Of a stretch of 64,000 nucleotides of DNA, positions 8,559 through 17,409 are shown in pieces (position 1 is the first letter of the stretch; every line of letters begins with the position of its first letter). The notes below the pieces were generated by a model that was given only the letters and a program-made list of their open reading frames with translations, did no database searches and had not been told where the DNA came from. This DNA comes from Dechloromonas sp. A34 (lineage in GTDB: Bacteria > Pseudomonadota > Gammaproteobacteria > Burkholderiales > Rhodocyclaceae). The stretch lies in the NCBI RefSeq assembly GCF_026261605.1, contig NZ_CP102486.1, positions 4,588,001-4,652,000 on the forward strand. Direction: 5' to 3'. Both the position numbers and the translations under genes were made by a program.

Positions 8559-8993
8559 ATGCCGCTGATTCGAGAAGAAGCCGCCGGACGCATGCGTCGC
8601 GATCATGACCTCATGATCGACCTCATCCGGCGCATCAAGGCCACCTGCACGCAGGTCGGCGCCATCGACAACTGCGACAATTGCCAGCCCGACCGGCGCC
8701 AGATCTGCCACAGCGGCGTCGAGCAGCTGATCCGGGCCTTCGTCGAGGTCACCCTCAAGCACAACGTGATGGAATCCCTGTACATGGAGGAGTGCGTGCC
8801 GCTGGCCCACCGCCAGGCCCATAATCAGGCGCACATGGTGATCGCCGAGAAGTTGAAGGAGATCCGCGTCGTCCTCTCTGGGGACGGCAATTGCGTACTG
8901 GCGATCGACGGGATCGACCATGTCCTGTCGGCACTGCAGGACCATTTCACCGAATTCGATCAGCAACTGGAAGGCTATCTGGAACCCGCCTGA
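8559..8993 (+). CDS. hemerythrin-domain protein with added Cys cluster
   Basis: A 144-residue soluble helical protein. The di-iron ligand pattern of hemerythrins is present: His16, His68-x3-Glu72, His84/88-x3-His88/92, and His129-x4-Asp134. Bacterial hemerythrins bind O2 (or sense O2, NO or iron). Unusually it also has CDNCQPDRRQIC (Cys39, 42, 50) plus Cys30 and Cys79 between helix 1 and helix 2, which could hold a metal or form disulfides. It is a single gene with an FNR-like box upstream and an intrinsic terminator 28 bp downstream. Role is inferred as oxygen or redox handling. Confidence 0.75.
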   Translation: MPLIREEAAGRMRRDHDLMIDLIRRIKATCTQVGAIDNCDNCQPDRRQICHSGVEQLIRAFVEVTLKHNVMESLYMEECVPLAHRQAHNQAHMVIAEKLKEIRVVLSGDGNCVLAIDGIDHVLSALQDHFTEFDQQLEGYLEPA

Positions 8994-9021
8994 GGCGGGC
9001 ATCTTCGGCGCCAGCTGAAAC

Positions 9022-9050
9022 GAAAAAGCCGGCACGCAGCCGGCTTTTTC
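9022..9050. terminator. bidirectional intrinsic terminator
   Basis: Perfect 12-bp stem GAAAAAGCCGGC / GCCGGCTTTTTC with a 5-base loop, giving U-runs on both strands. It separates the hemerythrin gene from the convergent PsiF-family gene. Confidence 0.9.
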
Positions 9051-9064
9051 ATAAGTGGAAGCGC

Positions 9065-9355
9065 TTACTTGGCGGCGTCGGCCTCGCACTTTTTCAGGAA
9101 GGCTGTCTTGGCGGCGCCGGCCAGCGGCTTGCCGCTCTTGCTGACGGCCTTTTCTTCGCAGGCCGACGCGGCGGCGCTGCCGCCTTCGCACTTCTTGATG
9201 AAAGCCGTCTTGGCGGCGCCGGCCAGCGGCTTGCCACTCTTGCTGACCGCCTTGGCTTCGCAATCACCGGCCGCGGGCGCGGCGGCAGGAGCCTGGGCAT
9301 AGGCGACATTCACTGCAAACAATCCAACCAGAACCGACGCGAAAAATTTGTTCAT
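9065..9355 (-). CDS. PsiF-repeat periplasmic protein
   Basis: A 96-residue exported protein. The ATG at 9353-9355 (MNKFFASVLVGLFAVNVAYA) starts a standard signal peptide; longer in-frame starts would put extra residues in front of it. The mature part is two near-identical repeats of the form C-E-x-K-A-V-S-K-S-G-K-P-L-A-G-A-A-K-T-A-F-x-K-K-C-E, each bracketed by Cys. This is the PsiF phosphate-starvation repeat family, whose function is unknown. It stands alone between two terminators or promoters. Confidence 0.8.
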   Translation of the reverse strand: MNKFFASVLVGLFAVNVAYAQAPAAAPAAGDCEAKAVSKSGKPLAGAAKTAFIKKCEGGSAAASACEEKAVSKSGKPLAGAAKTAFLKKCEADAAK

Positions 9356-9456
9356 CTCGGGTATCTCCATTGTTATCAGGCATGCCGCCTTAAGCATTCA
9401 ACGCTCGATGCTGCGAAACGTTGACGCTGGAATAATAGCCGGAAAATGACCGCCGG

Positions 9457-11133
9457 TTATGCCGCCCGTTTCTGCTGTACGGCAGCCTCTTCGCGGGCAC
9501 GCTTGGCCTCGTCGAGCAGGTAGCGCTGGTAGTCTTCGAGATCGCCGTCGAACGGCGCAACGCCGCCCTTGGAGACCAGCCAGAATTCGTCGCAGACCGA
9601 GCGCAGTAGCGCGCGGTCATGGCTGACCAGCATGACGGTGCCTTCGAACTCGTTGAGGGCGACGGCCAGTGCCTCGCGGGTGCTGAGGTCAAGGTGGTTG
9701 GTCGGCTCGTCGAGCAGCAAGAGGTTGGGCCGCTGCCAGACCAGCATGCACAGCACCAGGCGGGCCTTCTCGCCGCCGCTCATGGTTCCAACCGCCTGCT
9801 TGACCATCTCGCCACCGAAATTGAAGGTGCCGAGAAAATTGCGCAGTTCCTGCTCGCGCCCCGGCACGTTACTGCGCCCGGCGGCGATGGCTTCCTTGGC
9901 CAGCCGGACCATGTGTTCGAGCGGGGTATCCTGCGGGCGCAGCACGTCGAGTTCCTGCTGCGCGAAATAGCCGATGTTCAGGCCCTTGCCTTCGGTGACG
10001 TCGCCATCGATCGCCTGCAGGGTGCGGGCGATGGTCTTGACCAGCGTCGATTTGCCCTGGCCGTTGGCGCCGAGGATACCGATGCGCTGGCCGGCCATCA
10101 CCGAGCGGTTGATGCCGCGGACGATGACCGTCGGCGGCGTACCAGCCGGCGCTTCTTCGGGCGGCGGGTAGCCGATGGTGACGTCCATCATCGACAACAT
10201 CGGGTTGGGCAGGTTCTGCGGTTCCTGGAATTCGAAAGTGAATTCGGCATCGGCCAGCACCGGCGCGATCTTTTCCATGCGGTCCAGCGCCTTGACCCGG
10301 CTCTGCGCCTGCTTGGCCTTGCTGGCCTTGGCCTTGAAGCGGTTGATGAAGGATTGCAGGTGGGCGATCTTCTCGGCCTGCTTGGCCATCGTCGCCTGCT
10401 GGAGCAGCATCTGCTCGGCGCGCATATCTTCGAACTTGCTGTAATTGCCGCCGTAACGGACCAGCTTGGCGTTGTCGATGTGCAGCGTGACACCGGTGAT
10501 GGCGTCGAGAAATTCGCGGTCGTGGCTGATCATGACCAGGGTGCCCGGGTAGCGTTTGAGCCAGGCTTCGAGCCAGACCAGGGCGTCCAAGTCGAGGTGG
10601 TTGGTCGGCTCGTCGAGGAGCAGGATGTCGGACGGGCACATCAGGGCGCGCGCCAGTTGCAGGCGCATGCGCCAGCCGCCGGAGAAGCTGTTGACCGGGT
10701 TGTGCAGCTCGGACACCTTGAAGCCGAGGCCAAGGATCAGCGACTGGGCGCGCGCTTCGGCATCGTGCTCGCCGGCATCGTTGAGCGCCATGTAGGCTTC
10801 GGCCATGCGCATGCCGTCGTCGCTGGCTTCGGCGTCATGCACCTCGTTGCGGGCAGCGAGCAGTTTGGTGTCGCCGTCGATGACGAAATCGGTCGCGCTT
10901 TGCTCGGTTTCCGGCATGTCCTGCGCCACCTGGCCCATCTGCCATTGCTTGGGTATCGAATAATCGCCGCCATCCTCATGCAACGTGCCGTTGAGCAGTG
11001 CGAACAAGGTGGACTTGCCGGCACCGTTGCGGCCGACCAGGCCAACCTTTTCACCGGGATTGATGGTGACCGAGGTCTTGTCGAGCAGCACTTTCGAGCT
11101 GCGGCGCAGGGTGACGTTCTTGAGGATAATCAT
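9457..11133 (-). CDS. ABC-F family ATPase, YheS-like
   Basis: 558 residues, soluble, with two ABC domains: first Walker A GRNGAGKST, signature SGGWRMRL and Walker B ILLLDEPTNHLDLDAL; second Walker A GANGQGKST, signature SGGEKARL and LLLDEPTNHLDLSTREA. A charged linker (AKASKAKQAQSRVKALDRME) lies between them. ABC-F proteins act on ribosomes, not membranes. The N-terminus (MIILKNVTLRRSSKVLLDK) and linker resemble E. coli YheS, but the C-terminal extension of YheS is missing. The start was chosen at the conserved MIILKN rather than nine codons upstream. Confidence 0.88.
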   Translation of the reverse strand: MIILKNVTLRRSSKVLLDKTSVTINPGEKVGLVGRNGAGKSTLFALLNGTLHEDGGDYSIPKQWQMGQVAQDMPETEQSATDFVIDGDTKLLAARNEVHDAEASDDGMRMAEAYMALNDAGEHDAEARAQSLILGLGFKVSELHNPVNSFSGGWRMRLQLARALMCPSDILLLDEPTNHLDLDALVWLEAWLKRYPGTLVMISHDREFLDAITGVTLHIDNAKLVRYGGNYSKFEDMRAEQMLLQQATMAKQAEKIAHLQSFINRFKAKASKAKQAQSRVKALDRMEKIAPVLADAEFTFEFQEPQNLPNPMLSMMDVTIGYPPPEEAPAGTPPTVIVRGINRSVMAGQRIGILGANGQGKSTLVKTIARTLQAIDGDVTEGKGLNIGYFAQQELDVLRPQDTPLEHMVRLAKEAIAAGRSNVPGREQELRNFLGTFNFGGEMVKQAVGTMSGGEKARLVLCMLVWQRPNLLLLDEPTNHLDLSTREALAVALNEFEGTVMLVSHDRALLRSVCDEFWLVSKGGVAPFDGDLEDYQRYLLDEAKRAREEAAVQQKRAA

Positions 11134-11331
11134 GAGCAGGCTTTCGGGGAGGTCGAACATGATAGCCAGCCCGGCCCGCCTGACCTATCGTTTTTTGTAC
11201 TGGCTCCGCCCGGCCGCCTTGGTCGCGAACCGCGAAAACACACTGCCCGTCGGGCGGCGCGCCGCCCGGCACAATGCGGTACGTCCTGTTGCAATCGGTT
11301 ACTTTTTCCGCAGCTGGGGCTGCCGTATCTT

Positions 11332-11425
11332 GCACTCATGTGCTGACCAGACATCAGGACTGACGGCTCTCCCCCTAGCCGTCCAGAAAGCCCCACACTC
11401 CCCCCGTGTGGGGCTTTCGTCTTTT
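11332..11425 (+). ncRNA. candidate small RNA with intrinsic terminator
   Basis: The 370-base gap between yheS (read leftward) and the RNase H-like gene contains a strong rightward terminator with no gene in front of it: perfect 13-bp stem GAAAGCCCCACAC (11386-11398) / GTGTGGGGCTTTC (11406-11418), loop TCCCCCC, then GTCTTTT. The U-run exists only on the plus strand. A weak -10 (TATCTT, 11326-11331) would give an RNA of about 90 nt. The C-rich loop is complementary to Shine-Dalgarno sequences. The 5' end is a guess. Confidence 0.4.
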
Positions 11426-11503
11426 GGGCGTCGCCTTTTGCGGCGACGCCAGGCGGCGAATCGGATTATTCTTCGCCCCTGTCCGACCGCCCAGCCCAAG
11501 CCC

Positions 11504-12007
11504 ATGCCGAGAAGACGCAAAAAGAAACCGGTCCGCATCATCCATCAGTCGGTAGGCCCCTTGCCCTTGCGCCTGGCCGCCCGTTTCGTCGACCAGTTGC
11601 TGGTCTTCAGCGATGCCAGCCAGAAACGCCATGGCGGACTGGCCGCCGTGCTGTTCGCCGACCCCGACGCCGTGCCGCTGATCGCGACGCGAACGATGGC
11701 GCCGATCGGCAGCAACGAGCTGGAGCTGGAGGCAGCCCTGTTCGGGCTGGAACAAGCGCGAGACCATTTTCCCGGCCAGGCGCTGACCCTGTTTTCGGAC
11801 AATCTGGATACTGTCACCCGCCTGAGCCTGAGCCGGAGCCGCAGCCTGGGCCTCGGCCTCGGCCAGGATCCCGAACTGGCCGCGATGCTGGCGGCGCGCG
11901 ACGTTACCGCGATGCTGGAACGATCAACCTTCTGCTGGGTGCCAGGCCACGCCAGCTGTCGTGGCAATACCCTGGCCGATCAGCACGCGGCCGCAGCCGC
12001 CGCTTGA
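11504..12007 (+). CDS. RNase H-like fold protein
   Basis: 167 residues. The order FSDASQKRHGG, then ELELEAALFGLEQA, then LTLFSDN, then WVPGHASCRGNTLADQHA reproduces the D-E-D-D/H arrangement of RNase HI active sites, including the late H-x-x-x-x-G-N-x-x-A-D motif. The N-terminus is basic (MPRRRKKKPVR). It is not the housekeeping rnhA by sequence. RNase H-like nucleases of this type act on RNA-DNA hybrids; the substrate here is unknown. The stop abuts the convergent gene at 12008. Confidence 0.75.
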   Translation: MPRRRKKKPVRIIHQSVGPLPLRLAARFVDQLLVFSDASQKRHGGLAAVLFADPDAVPLIATRTMAPIGSNELELEAALFGLEQARDHFPGQALTLFSDNLDTVTRLSLSRSRSLGLGLGQDPELAAMLAARDVTAMLERSTFCWVPGHASCRGNTLADQHAAAAAA

Positions 12008-12247
12008 TCAGCCGGCCGGCTTGGCTTTCCGGCGCAGCATGTAGACGTACAACGATTCCACCCGCTCCCGCGCCCACGGCGTGCGGCGCAGGAATTTCAG
12101 GCTCGAGGCGACGCTCGGGTCGTGCGTGAAGCAGCGGATCTCGATCTCCCGGCCCAGTTCTTCCCAGCCGTAGTGGGCGACCAGTTCGTTGAGGATTTGC
12201 TCCAGCGTGATGCCGTGCAGAGGATTTTTCGGTTGCTCGGTAGTCAT
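12008..12247 (-). CDS. VF530-family (DUF2132) DNA-binding protein
   Basis: 79 residues containing the family core [20 protein letters not shown] and [19 protein letters not shown], which covers nearly the whole protein. VF530 has a solved fold and is described as DNA-binding; its role is unknown. The ATG overlaps the YkgJ stop (ATGA), so the two are translationally coupled. Confidence 0.8.
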   Translation of the reverse strand: MTTEQPKNPLHGITLEQILNELVAHYGWEELGREIEIRCFTHDPSVASSLKFLRRTPWARERVESLYVYMLRRKAKPAG

Positions 12248-12537
12248 GGCGTTTCCGGGTTCGGCACGATCAGTTGTTGGCGCTGTTCGAGGCAGTCGTA
12301 GTCGCCGGCCTGATACTCGCGGCAGATGAAAGGACGCTGTTCGTAGATGGTGCACAGCATGGTCTGCCGGTCGAGCGCCACGCACCAGCCATCGTCCAGG
12401 CGGCGCATGACCCAGCCGCCCCAGCGGTCGCGCAGGGTCATCTGGCGCGGCGGTTCGTCGTCGCCCATGAGCATCACCTCCAGCCGGCAGCAGCAGGCCC
12501 GGCAGCTGGCGCAGGTGATTTCCGCGGCGGCGCTCAG
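12244..12537 (-). CDS. YkgJ-family cysteine-cluster protein (non-ATG start)
   Basis: About 97 residues. The N-terminal cluster C-x2-C-x2-CCC (in [15 protein letters not shown]), with later Cys in [14 protein letters not shown] and YDCLEQ, defines the YkgJ family of putative zinc or iron-sulfur proteins. No ATG, GTG or TTG lies upstream of the Cys cluster in frame. The only sensible start is CTG at 12535-12537, overlapping the moeA stop as CTGA, with GAAGG six bases upstream. A later GTG/ATG start would delete the conserved cluster, so I reject it. Confidence 0.65.
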   Translation of the reverse strand: MSAAAEITCASCRACCCRLEVMLMGDDEPPRQMTLRDRWGGWVMRRLDDGWCVALDRQTMLCTIYEQRPFICREYQAGDYDCLEQRQQLIVPNPETP

Positions 12538-13766
12538 ATCAGGCCTTCGAAAAGCTGGACCTCGACGCTGTCGCCGACCTGCACGCCGGCACAGTCCTCA
12601 GGCAGCACGACAAAACAGTTGGCTTCCGACATCGAACGCAGCACGCCCGAGCCCTGGTTGCCGGTGGTTGTGACCTGCCAGCGGCCGTCGACGGCGGCCA
12701 CCGTGCCGCGCAGGTATTCGCGGCGGCCGGGCTGTTTCTTGATGGCGTTGGCGCTGGCCACGCTGAGCAACGGGCGCGCCGGCACGGGATCGAGGCCGGA
12801 CAGGCGGAGCAGGGCGTCGAGCGCGAACTGCGTGTAGCTGACCATCACCGCCACCGGGTTGCCGGGCAGGCCGAACAGCCAGGCATTGCCTATCTTGCCG
12901 AAGGCCATCGGGCGGCCGGGCTTGATGTTGAGCTTCCAGAACTTGACCTCGCCGACCCGGGCGAGGACTTCGCGGACGAAATCGGCCTCGCCGACCGAGA
13001 CGCCGCCGGTGGTGATGATCGCGTCGGCGACCTGGGCGGCTTCGAGCAGGGTGGCCTCGAGGGCTTCCGGACGGTCGGGGACGACGCCCATGTCGATGAC
13101 ATCCGCCCCCAAAAGGGCGAGCAGGCCGTGCAGCGTATAGCGGTTGCTGTCGTAGATTTCGCCCGGGGCCAGCGGCTTGCCGAGCGAAGCCAGTTCGTCG
13201 CCGGTCGAGAAGAAGGCGACGCGCAGGCGGCGCTTGACGTCGACCTCGACGACGCCGAGCGAGGCGATCAGGCCCAGTTCGGCCGGGCCAATGCGCTTGC
13301 CGGCGCTCAAGGCGACGGCGCCGCGCGCCAGATCCTCGCCGGCGCGCCGGGTGTTCTGCCCCGAACGCTGGCCGGGCGGGACGATCACCACGCCATCCTC
13401 AAGCCGCGTCACCTCCTGGACAACCACGGTGTCGGCCCCGGCCGGCAGGACGGCGCCGGTCATGATGCGCACCGCCTGGCCCTTGCCGACCAGGCCGGAG
13501 AAGGCATTGCCGGCGAAAGCGGTGCCGACCACCGTCAGCCGCGTTTCAGCGGCCTCGGCCAGGCTGTCGAAGCGCACGGCGTAGCCATCCATCGCCGAGT
13601 TGTCGTGGGCCGGCACATCGTGCGGCGCGATGATGTCGGCGGCCAGGACGCGACCAAGGGCGCTGCGCACCGGCAGGAATTCGTGGCCGGCAATCGGCGC
13701 CACGGCGGCCAGCAGGCGCGCGCAGGCTTCGGCGGCGGAGAGGGAAGGGTTGGCGTGATCGGTCAT
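12534..13766 (-). CDS. moeA: molybdopterin molybdenumtransferase
   Basis: 410 residues, full length. MoeA hydrolyses adenylylated molybdopterin and inserts molybdate (or tungstate) to make active cofactor. Family landmarks are visible: [16 protein letters not shown] near residue 60, [47 protein letters not shown] and [14 protein letters not shown]. The ATG at 13764-13766 (MTDHANPS) is used; a GTG nine bases upstream is possible. It sits immediately downstream of tupC and couples into ykgJ and the VF530 gene. Confidence 0.93.
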   Translation of the reverse strand: MTDHANPSLSAAEACARLLAAVAPIAGHEFLPVRSALGRVLAADIIAPHDVPAHDNSAMDGYAVRFDSLAEAAETRLTVVGTAFAGNAFSGLVGKGQAVRIMTGAVLPAGADTVVVQEVTRLEDGVVIVPPGQRSGQNTRRAGEDLARGAVALSAGKRIGPAELGLIASLGVVEVDVKRRLRVAFFSTGDELASLGKPLAPGEIYDSNRYTLHGLLALLGADVIDMGVVPDRPEALEATLLEAAQVADAIITTGGVSVGEADFVREVLARVGEVKFWKLNIKPGRPMAFGKIGNAWLFGLPGNPVAVMVSYTQFALDALLRLSGLDPVPARPLLSVASANAIKKQPGRREYLRGTVAAVDGRWQVTTTGNQGSGVLRSMSEANCFVVLPEDCAGVQVGDSVEVQLFEGLI

Positions 13767-13805
13767 GGTGGGCACTCGGGACGGCGATTTGAAAGCGGCG
13801 GACGG

Positions 13806-14525
13806 TCAGGGTTCGAAGGCGATTCGCCACGGCAGTTCCCCCTGCATGAAGGCACGGGCGGCGGGCGATTGCGGGTGGGCGAAAAAGCGCTGGGCGGCGA
13901 CATGTTCCTGGATGTGGCCATCGGCGAGAAAAATGATGTCGTCGGCCAGGCGCGTCGCCTGCCCGAGATTATGCGTCGTCATCAGCACTTTGGCGCCCTC
14001 GGTGCGGATTTCGCGGATGATGCGCTCGACCGCCTCGGTCGCCGACGGATCGAGACTGGCCGTCGGCTCGTCGAGCAGCAGCAGGCGCGGGCGCATCGCC
14101 CAGGCGCGGGCCAGGGCCAGACGCTGGCGCTCGCCGCCGGAGAGCAGACGGGCGCAATCCCGAGCCCGATGCGCCAGGCCGACGCGTTCGAGAACCTCGG
14201 CGCTGCGCGCCCGACGTTCGGCGGCGCTCAGCGCCTGCGGCCGCAAGGCGAATTCGACATTGGTGAACACCGACATGCGGAGCAGCATGGGCTGCTGGAA
14301 AACCATGGCCAGCCTGCCGTCGGGCTGGGCGGCGCCGGCCCATGAAATGGAACCGCCCTGGGCCGGCAGCAGGCCGGCCAGCAGACGCAGGAGCAGGGTC
14401 TTGCCGGCGCCGTTCGGACCGAGGATGACGCTGATCCCCTCGCCGGACAGATCGAGATCGACGCCATCGAGAATGGCCCGGCCGTTCGGCTGGAAACGCA
14501 GGCCCGAAATACGCAGCGGAAACAT
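13806..14525 (-). CDS. tupC: tungstate-type ABC transporter ATP-binding protein
   Basis: 239 residues with a single ABC domain: Walker A GPNGAGKTLLL, Q-loop VFQQPML, signature LLSGGERQRLALARAW, Walker B LLLLDEPTASLDP and switch His in MTTHNLGQATRL. The partner permease at 14765 is of the TupB type, and moeA follows 40 bases downstream, so oxyanion uptake for molybdo- or tungstoenzymes fits. The ATG at 14523-14525 lies just after one arm of a 19-bp inverted repeat that also provides the AAGG ribosome-binding site. Molybdate or another oxyanion cannot be excluded. Confidence 0.8.
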   Translation of the reverse strand: MFPLRISGLRFQPNGRAILDGVDLDLSGEGISVILGPNGAGKTLLLRLLAGLLPAQGGSISWAGAAQPDGRLAMVFQQPMLLRMSVFTNVEFALRPQALSAAERRARSAEVLERVGLAHRARDCARLLSGGERQRLALARAWAMRPRLLLLDEPTASLDPSATEAVERIIREIRTEGAKVLMTTHNLGQATRLADDIIFLADGHIQEHVAAQRFFAHPQSPAARAFMQGELPWRIAFEP

Positions 14526-14526
14526 C

Positions 14527-14765
14527 AACCTTGAAACCTCAGTTGGACGTGGCTGATGGTATGCCTGGACGGAATGGCCGGCGCGAAGCGACGCCGCAGC
14601 AGGCTCATGCCTGCAAGAAGGAGCGCCAAAGCCGGGCGCCCGACCAGGCGTGCCAGCGGCCACGTAGCGCTGCCACCCCGCGGGTGAGTCGTTTCGAAGG
14701 CACGGGAGTCAGTATTCACGTGGCGGGCCAGATATGGATAAGCGGTCAACTGAGGTTTCAAGGTT
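14527..14765. repeat. 19-bp inverted repeat bracketing the tupB-tupC spacer
   Basis: AACCTTGAAACCTCAGTTG at 14527-14545 is repeated exactly in inverse orientation at 14747-14765. The arms lie at the two ends of a 239-base spacer whose interior shows no convincing gene. One arm touches the tupB stop and the other supplies the tupC ribosome-binding site. It could be a MITE-like insertion or a long-range stem in the tupBC mRNA. No target-site duplication is evident. Confidence 0.7.
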
Positions 14766-15460
14766 CACCCATACCTCCGGGTCGCCCAGCAGCGCAGATG
14801 GTAGGCCGCGACGTTGAGGCCGAGGATGACCGTCATCAGCACGATACCCAGCGCGATCGAGAGGGCAAGGTCGCCTTTGGCGGTTTCGAGCGCGATGGCG
14901 GTGGTCATCACCCGCGTGTAGCCGTCGATGTTGCCGCCGACGATCATCACCGCGCCGACTTCCGACATCGCCCGGCCGAGGCCGGCCAGGGTCGCCACGG
15001 AAAGCGAGAAACGGCAGTCGGCGAGCAACAGCGCCACGGCCTGCGGGCGGCCGATGCCGATCACCGAAAATTCGGGGGCGTATTCCTTCCAGGCATCCTC
15101 GACGATCTGCCGGCTGACCGCGGCGATCAGCGGCACGACCAGCATGCTCTGGGCGACGATCATCGCCGCCGGCGAAAAGAGCAGGCCGTAGCTGCCGAAC
15201 GGGCCGCTGCGCGACAGCGCGAGATAGACCAATACGCCGACCACCACCGAAGGCAGGCCCATCAGCGCGTTGAGGGCGACAATCAGGGCACCGCGTCCGG
15301 GAAAGCTGGCCACCGCCAGCCAGGCCCCCAGCGGCAGGCCGACCAGCGCCCCGATGGCGAGCGCCGTCAGGCTGACGCGCAGCGACAGGCCGACGATTTC
15401 GAGCAAGCGGTGGTCGAAATTGCCGAGCAGAACGAGGGCGTCGGAAAGGGTGCCTAGCAT
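14765..15460 (-). CDS. tupB: tungstate-type ABC transporter permease
   Basis: 231 residues with about five or six transmembrane helices and the EAA-like cytoplasmic loop AGLGRAMSEVGAVMIVGGNI, characteristic of TupB permeases, where it contacts the ATPase. The ATG at 15458-15460 (MLGTLSDALVLLGN) is preferred over a longer frame that would run into the divergent promoter. No TupA binding protein is encoded beside it, which is unusual; it may be elsewhere in the genome. Confidence 0.8.
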   Translation of the reverse strand: MLGTLSDALVLLGNFDHRLLEIVGLSLRVSLTALAIGALVGLPLGAWLAVASFPGRGALIVALNALMGLPSVVVGVLVYLALSRSGPFGSYGLLFSPAAMIVAQSMLVVPLIAAVSRQIVEDAWKEYAPEFSVIGIGRPQAVALLLADCRFSLSVATLAGLGRAMSEVGAVMIVGGNIDGYTRVMTTAIALETAKGDLALSIALGIVLMTVILGLNVAAYHLRCWATRRYG

Positions 15461-15544
15461 GGGACCGGCAGAATAACACTGGCCGGCAAATGCTGAATAT
15501 GGCCCGTTCCGCAGGGCGCCGGCTGAGGAGCGGGGAGCCGTGGC

Positions 15545-15658
15545 TATAATGCCGCTCGCGGTCTGCGTACCGCACAGAATGGATGGCACTTCGGTGCCTT
15601 TGTAAGCTGCCGTGACATCCGCATGGCAGCAGTTGCAGTAAAAATCGGAGTTACACCA
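15545..15658 (+). promoter_or_regulatory. promoter and structured 5' leader of the selenate-type transporter
   Basis: A perfect -10 TATAAT lies at 15545-15550 (no good -35). The expected 100-nt leader contains three stable hairpins: GCGGT/ACCGC (15558-15573), GGCAC-TTCG-GTGCC with an ultra-stable UUCG loop (15585-15598), and GCTGCC/GGCAGC (15606-15630). GGAT (15581-15584) can also pair with ATCC (15616-15619), which would enclose the second hairpin. There is no U-run, so it is not a plain terminator. A cis-regulatory RNA is possible; I do not recognise a known riboswitch class. Confidence 0.45.
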
Positions 15659-16533
15659 ATGATTCGTTCCACCGCGCGCCGCCTGGCGCTGAAGGGGCGC
15701 TCGCCTGCGCCCTGGCTTCTGCCGTTGTTTTTCCCGCCTTTGCCGACAACGCCGTGCTGCGCGTTTCGGCCATCCCCGACGAAGCGCCGACCGAGTTGCA
15801 ACGCAAGTTCGCCCCGCTCGGCAAATACCTCGAAGCCCAGACCGGCATGAAGGTCGTCTTCACGCCGGTTTCCGACTACGCGGCGGTCGTCGAATCGCTG
15901 GCCACCCGGAAGATCGATCTCGCTTGGCTGGGCGGCTTCACCTTCGTGCAGGCCAAGATCCGCACCAACGGCACGGCTATCCCGATCGCCCAGCGCGAGG
16001 AGGATGCCAAGTTCACCTCGAAATTCATCACCGCCGATCCCAGCATCAAGGCGCTGGACGACCTCAAGGGCAAGACCTTTGCCTTCGGCGCACCCTCCTC
16101 GACCTCGGGCAGCCTGATGCCACGCTTCTTCCTGCAGCAGGCCGGGCTGAACCCGGAAAAGGACTTCAAGAACGTCGCCTTCTCCGGCGCCCATGACGCC
16201 ACCGTCGCCTTCGTCACTGCCGGCAAGGCCGAGGCCGGCGTACTGAACGCCTCGGTCTGGGACAAGCTGGTCGAGCAGAAGAAGGTCGATACCGCCAAGG
16301 TCCGCGTCTTCGCCACCACGCCGCCCTATTTCGACTACAACTGGACGGTGCGCGGCGATCTCGATCCGGCCCTGGTCAAGAAGCTGACCGACGCCTTTTT
16401 GAAGCTCGACCCGGCCAACCCGGAACACAAGGAAATACTCGGCCTGCAACGCGCCGCCAAGTTCATTCCGACCAAGAAAGAGAACTACGACGGCATCGAA
16501 AAGGCCGCCCACGCCGCCGGCCTGCTGAAGTGA
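15659..16533 (+). CDS. putative selenate (PhnD-type) ABC transporter substrate-binding protein (frameshifted)
   Basis: About 291 residues if repaired. The ATG at 15659-15661 ([13 protein letters not shown]) starts a signal peptide, but after the G-run at 15694-15697 the frame is lost. In the next frame it continues as [16 protein letters not shown], a proper signal-peptide end, and then [18 protein letters not shown]. The span is one base short of a multiple of three. The motifs [44 protein letters not shown] and [17 protein letters not shown] (here [11 protein letters not shown]) match the family annotated as putative selenate binding protein rather than true phosphonate PhnD. Selenate is a family-level prediction. 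Confidence 0.75.
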
Positions 16534-17357
16534 GTTTTGCGCTCGATGGCGTGGGGCTGACCCACGCCAATGGTTTTGCCGCGCTCACTGACATTTCGCT
16601 GCGGGCCGAGCGCGGCGAGCGGATCGCCCTGATCGGCCCGTCCGGGGCCGGCAAGACCTCGCTGATCTCGCTGCTCGGCACGGCGCTGGCGCCTACCGCC
16701 GGGCGGGCTGCGGTGCTCGCTACCCCGCTGGCCGGGCTGTCCGCCGAGCAACTCAAGGCCTTGCGCGCCCGGATCGGCACTGTCCATCAGGCGCCGCCGA
16801 TTCCCGGCCGGCAACGCGTGGTGACCGCCGTTCTGGCTGGCAAACTCGGCCAGTGGCCCGCCTGGAAGTCCATGGCCTCGCTGCTCTACCCGCTCGACGT
16901 CGCCGGCGCGCAAAGCGCACTCGAGCACGTCGACCTCGCCGACAAGCTGTTCGCCCGCTGCGACCAGCTGTCCGGCGGCCAGTTGCAACGGGTCGGCGTC
17001 GCCCGCGTCCTGTACCAGCAGCCCGACCTGATCCTCGCCGACGAGCCGGTCTCGGCCCTCGACCCGGCGCTGGCCCTGGCCACCGTCCGCCTACTAGTCG
17101 ATGCGGCCGAGCGGCGCGGCGCGACGCTGGTCGCCAGCCTGCATGCGGTCGATCTGGCGCTCAGCTGTTTCCCGCGCATCGTCGGCATCAAGGCCGGGCG
17201 CATCGCCTTCGACCTGCCGGCCGGCGAAGTCACGCTGCCGCTGCTGCATGAGCTGTATGCCAGCGAAGGCGAGGAGTTGCCGATGCAGGCGCACGAACCG
17301 CGCTTCCTGTCGCAAGCCGCCGCCAACGACGCGGCGACGCAGGCGGCATGTTGTTAG
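16530..17357 (+). CDS. ABC transporter ATP-binding protein (PhnC-like)
   Basis: 275 residues. One ABC domain: Walker [11 protein letters not shown], signature [16 protein letters not shown], Walker [14 protein letters not shown], switch His in SLHAVDLAL. The GTG start overlaps the binding-protein stop (GTGA), so the genes are coupled. The C-terminus ends AATQAACC, after which the operon is interrupted by the HNH-like gene. The tail after the ABC domain is about 35 residues and has no recognised motif, so it may have been altered by the insertion. Confidence 0.82.
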   Translation: MSFALDGVGLTHANGFAALTDISLRAERGERIALIGPSGAGKTSLISLLGTALAPTAGRAAVLATPLAGLSAEQLKALRARIGTVHQAPPIPGRQRVVTAVLAGKLGQWPAWKSMASLLYPLDVAGAQSALEHVDLADKLFARCDQLSGGQLQRVGVARVLYQQPDLILADEPVSALDPALALATVRLLVDAAERRGATLVASLHAVDLALSCFPRIVGIKAGRIAFDLPAGEVTLPLLHELYASEGEELPMQAHEPRFLSQAAANDAATQAACC

Positions 17358-17409
17358 AAGGTGGATGGCATACTTGAGCGACTAGGCGCACGGTTAAGAG
17401 GAGGTCGTT

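Noticed and set aside
9619..11346. 575-codon frame opposite the ABC-F gene
   Set aside because: Shadow frame; His/Asp/Gly-rich with no domain, whereas the opposite strand has complete ABC motifs.
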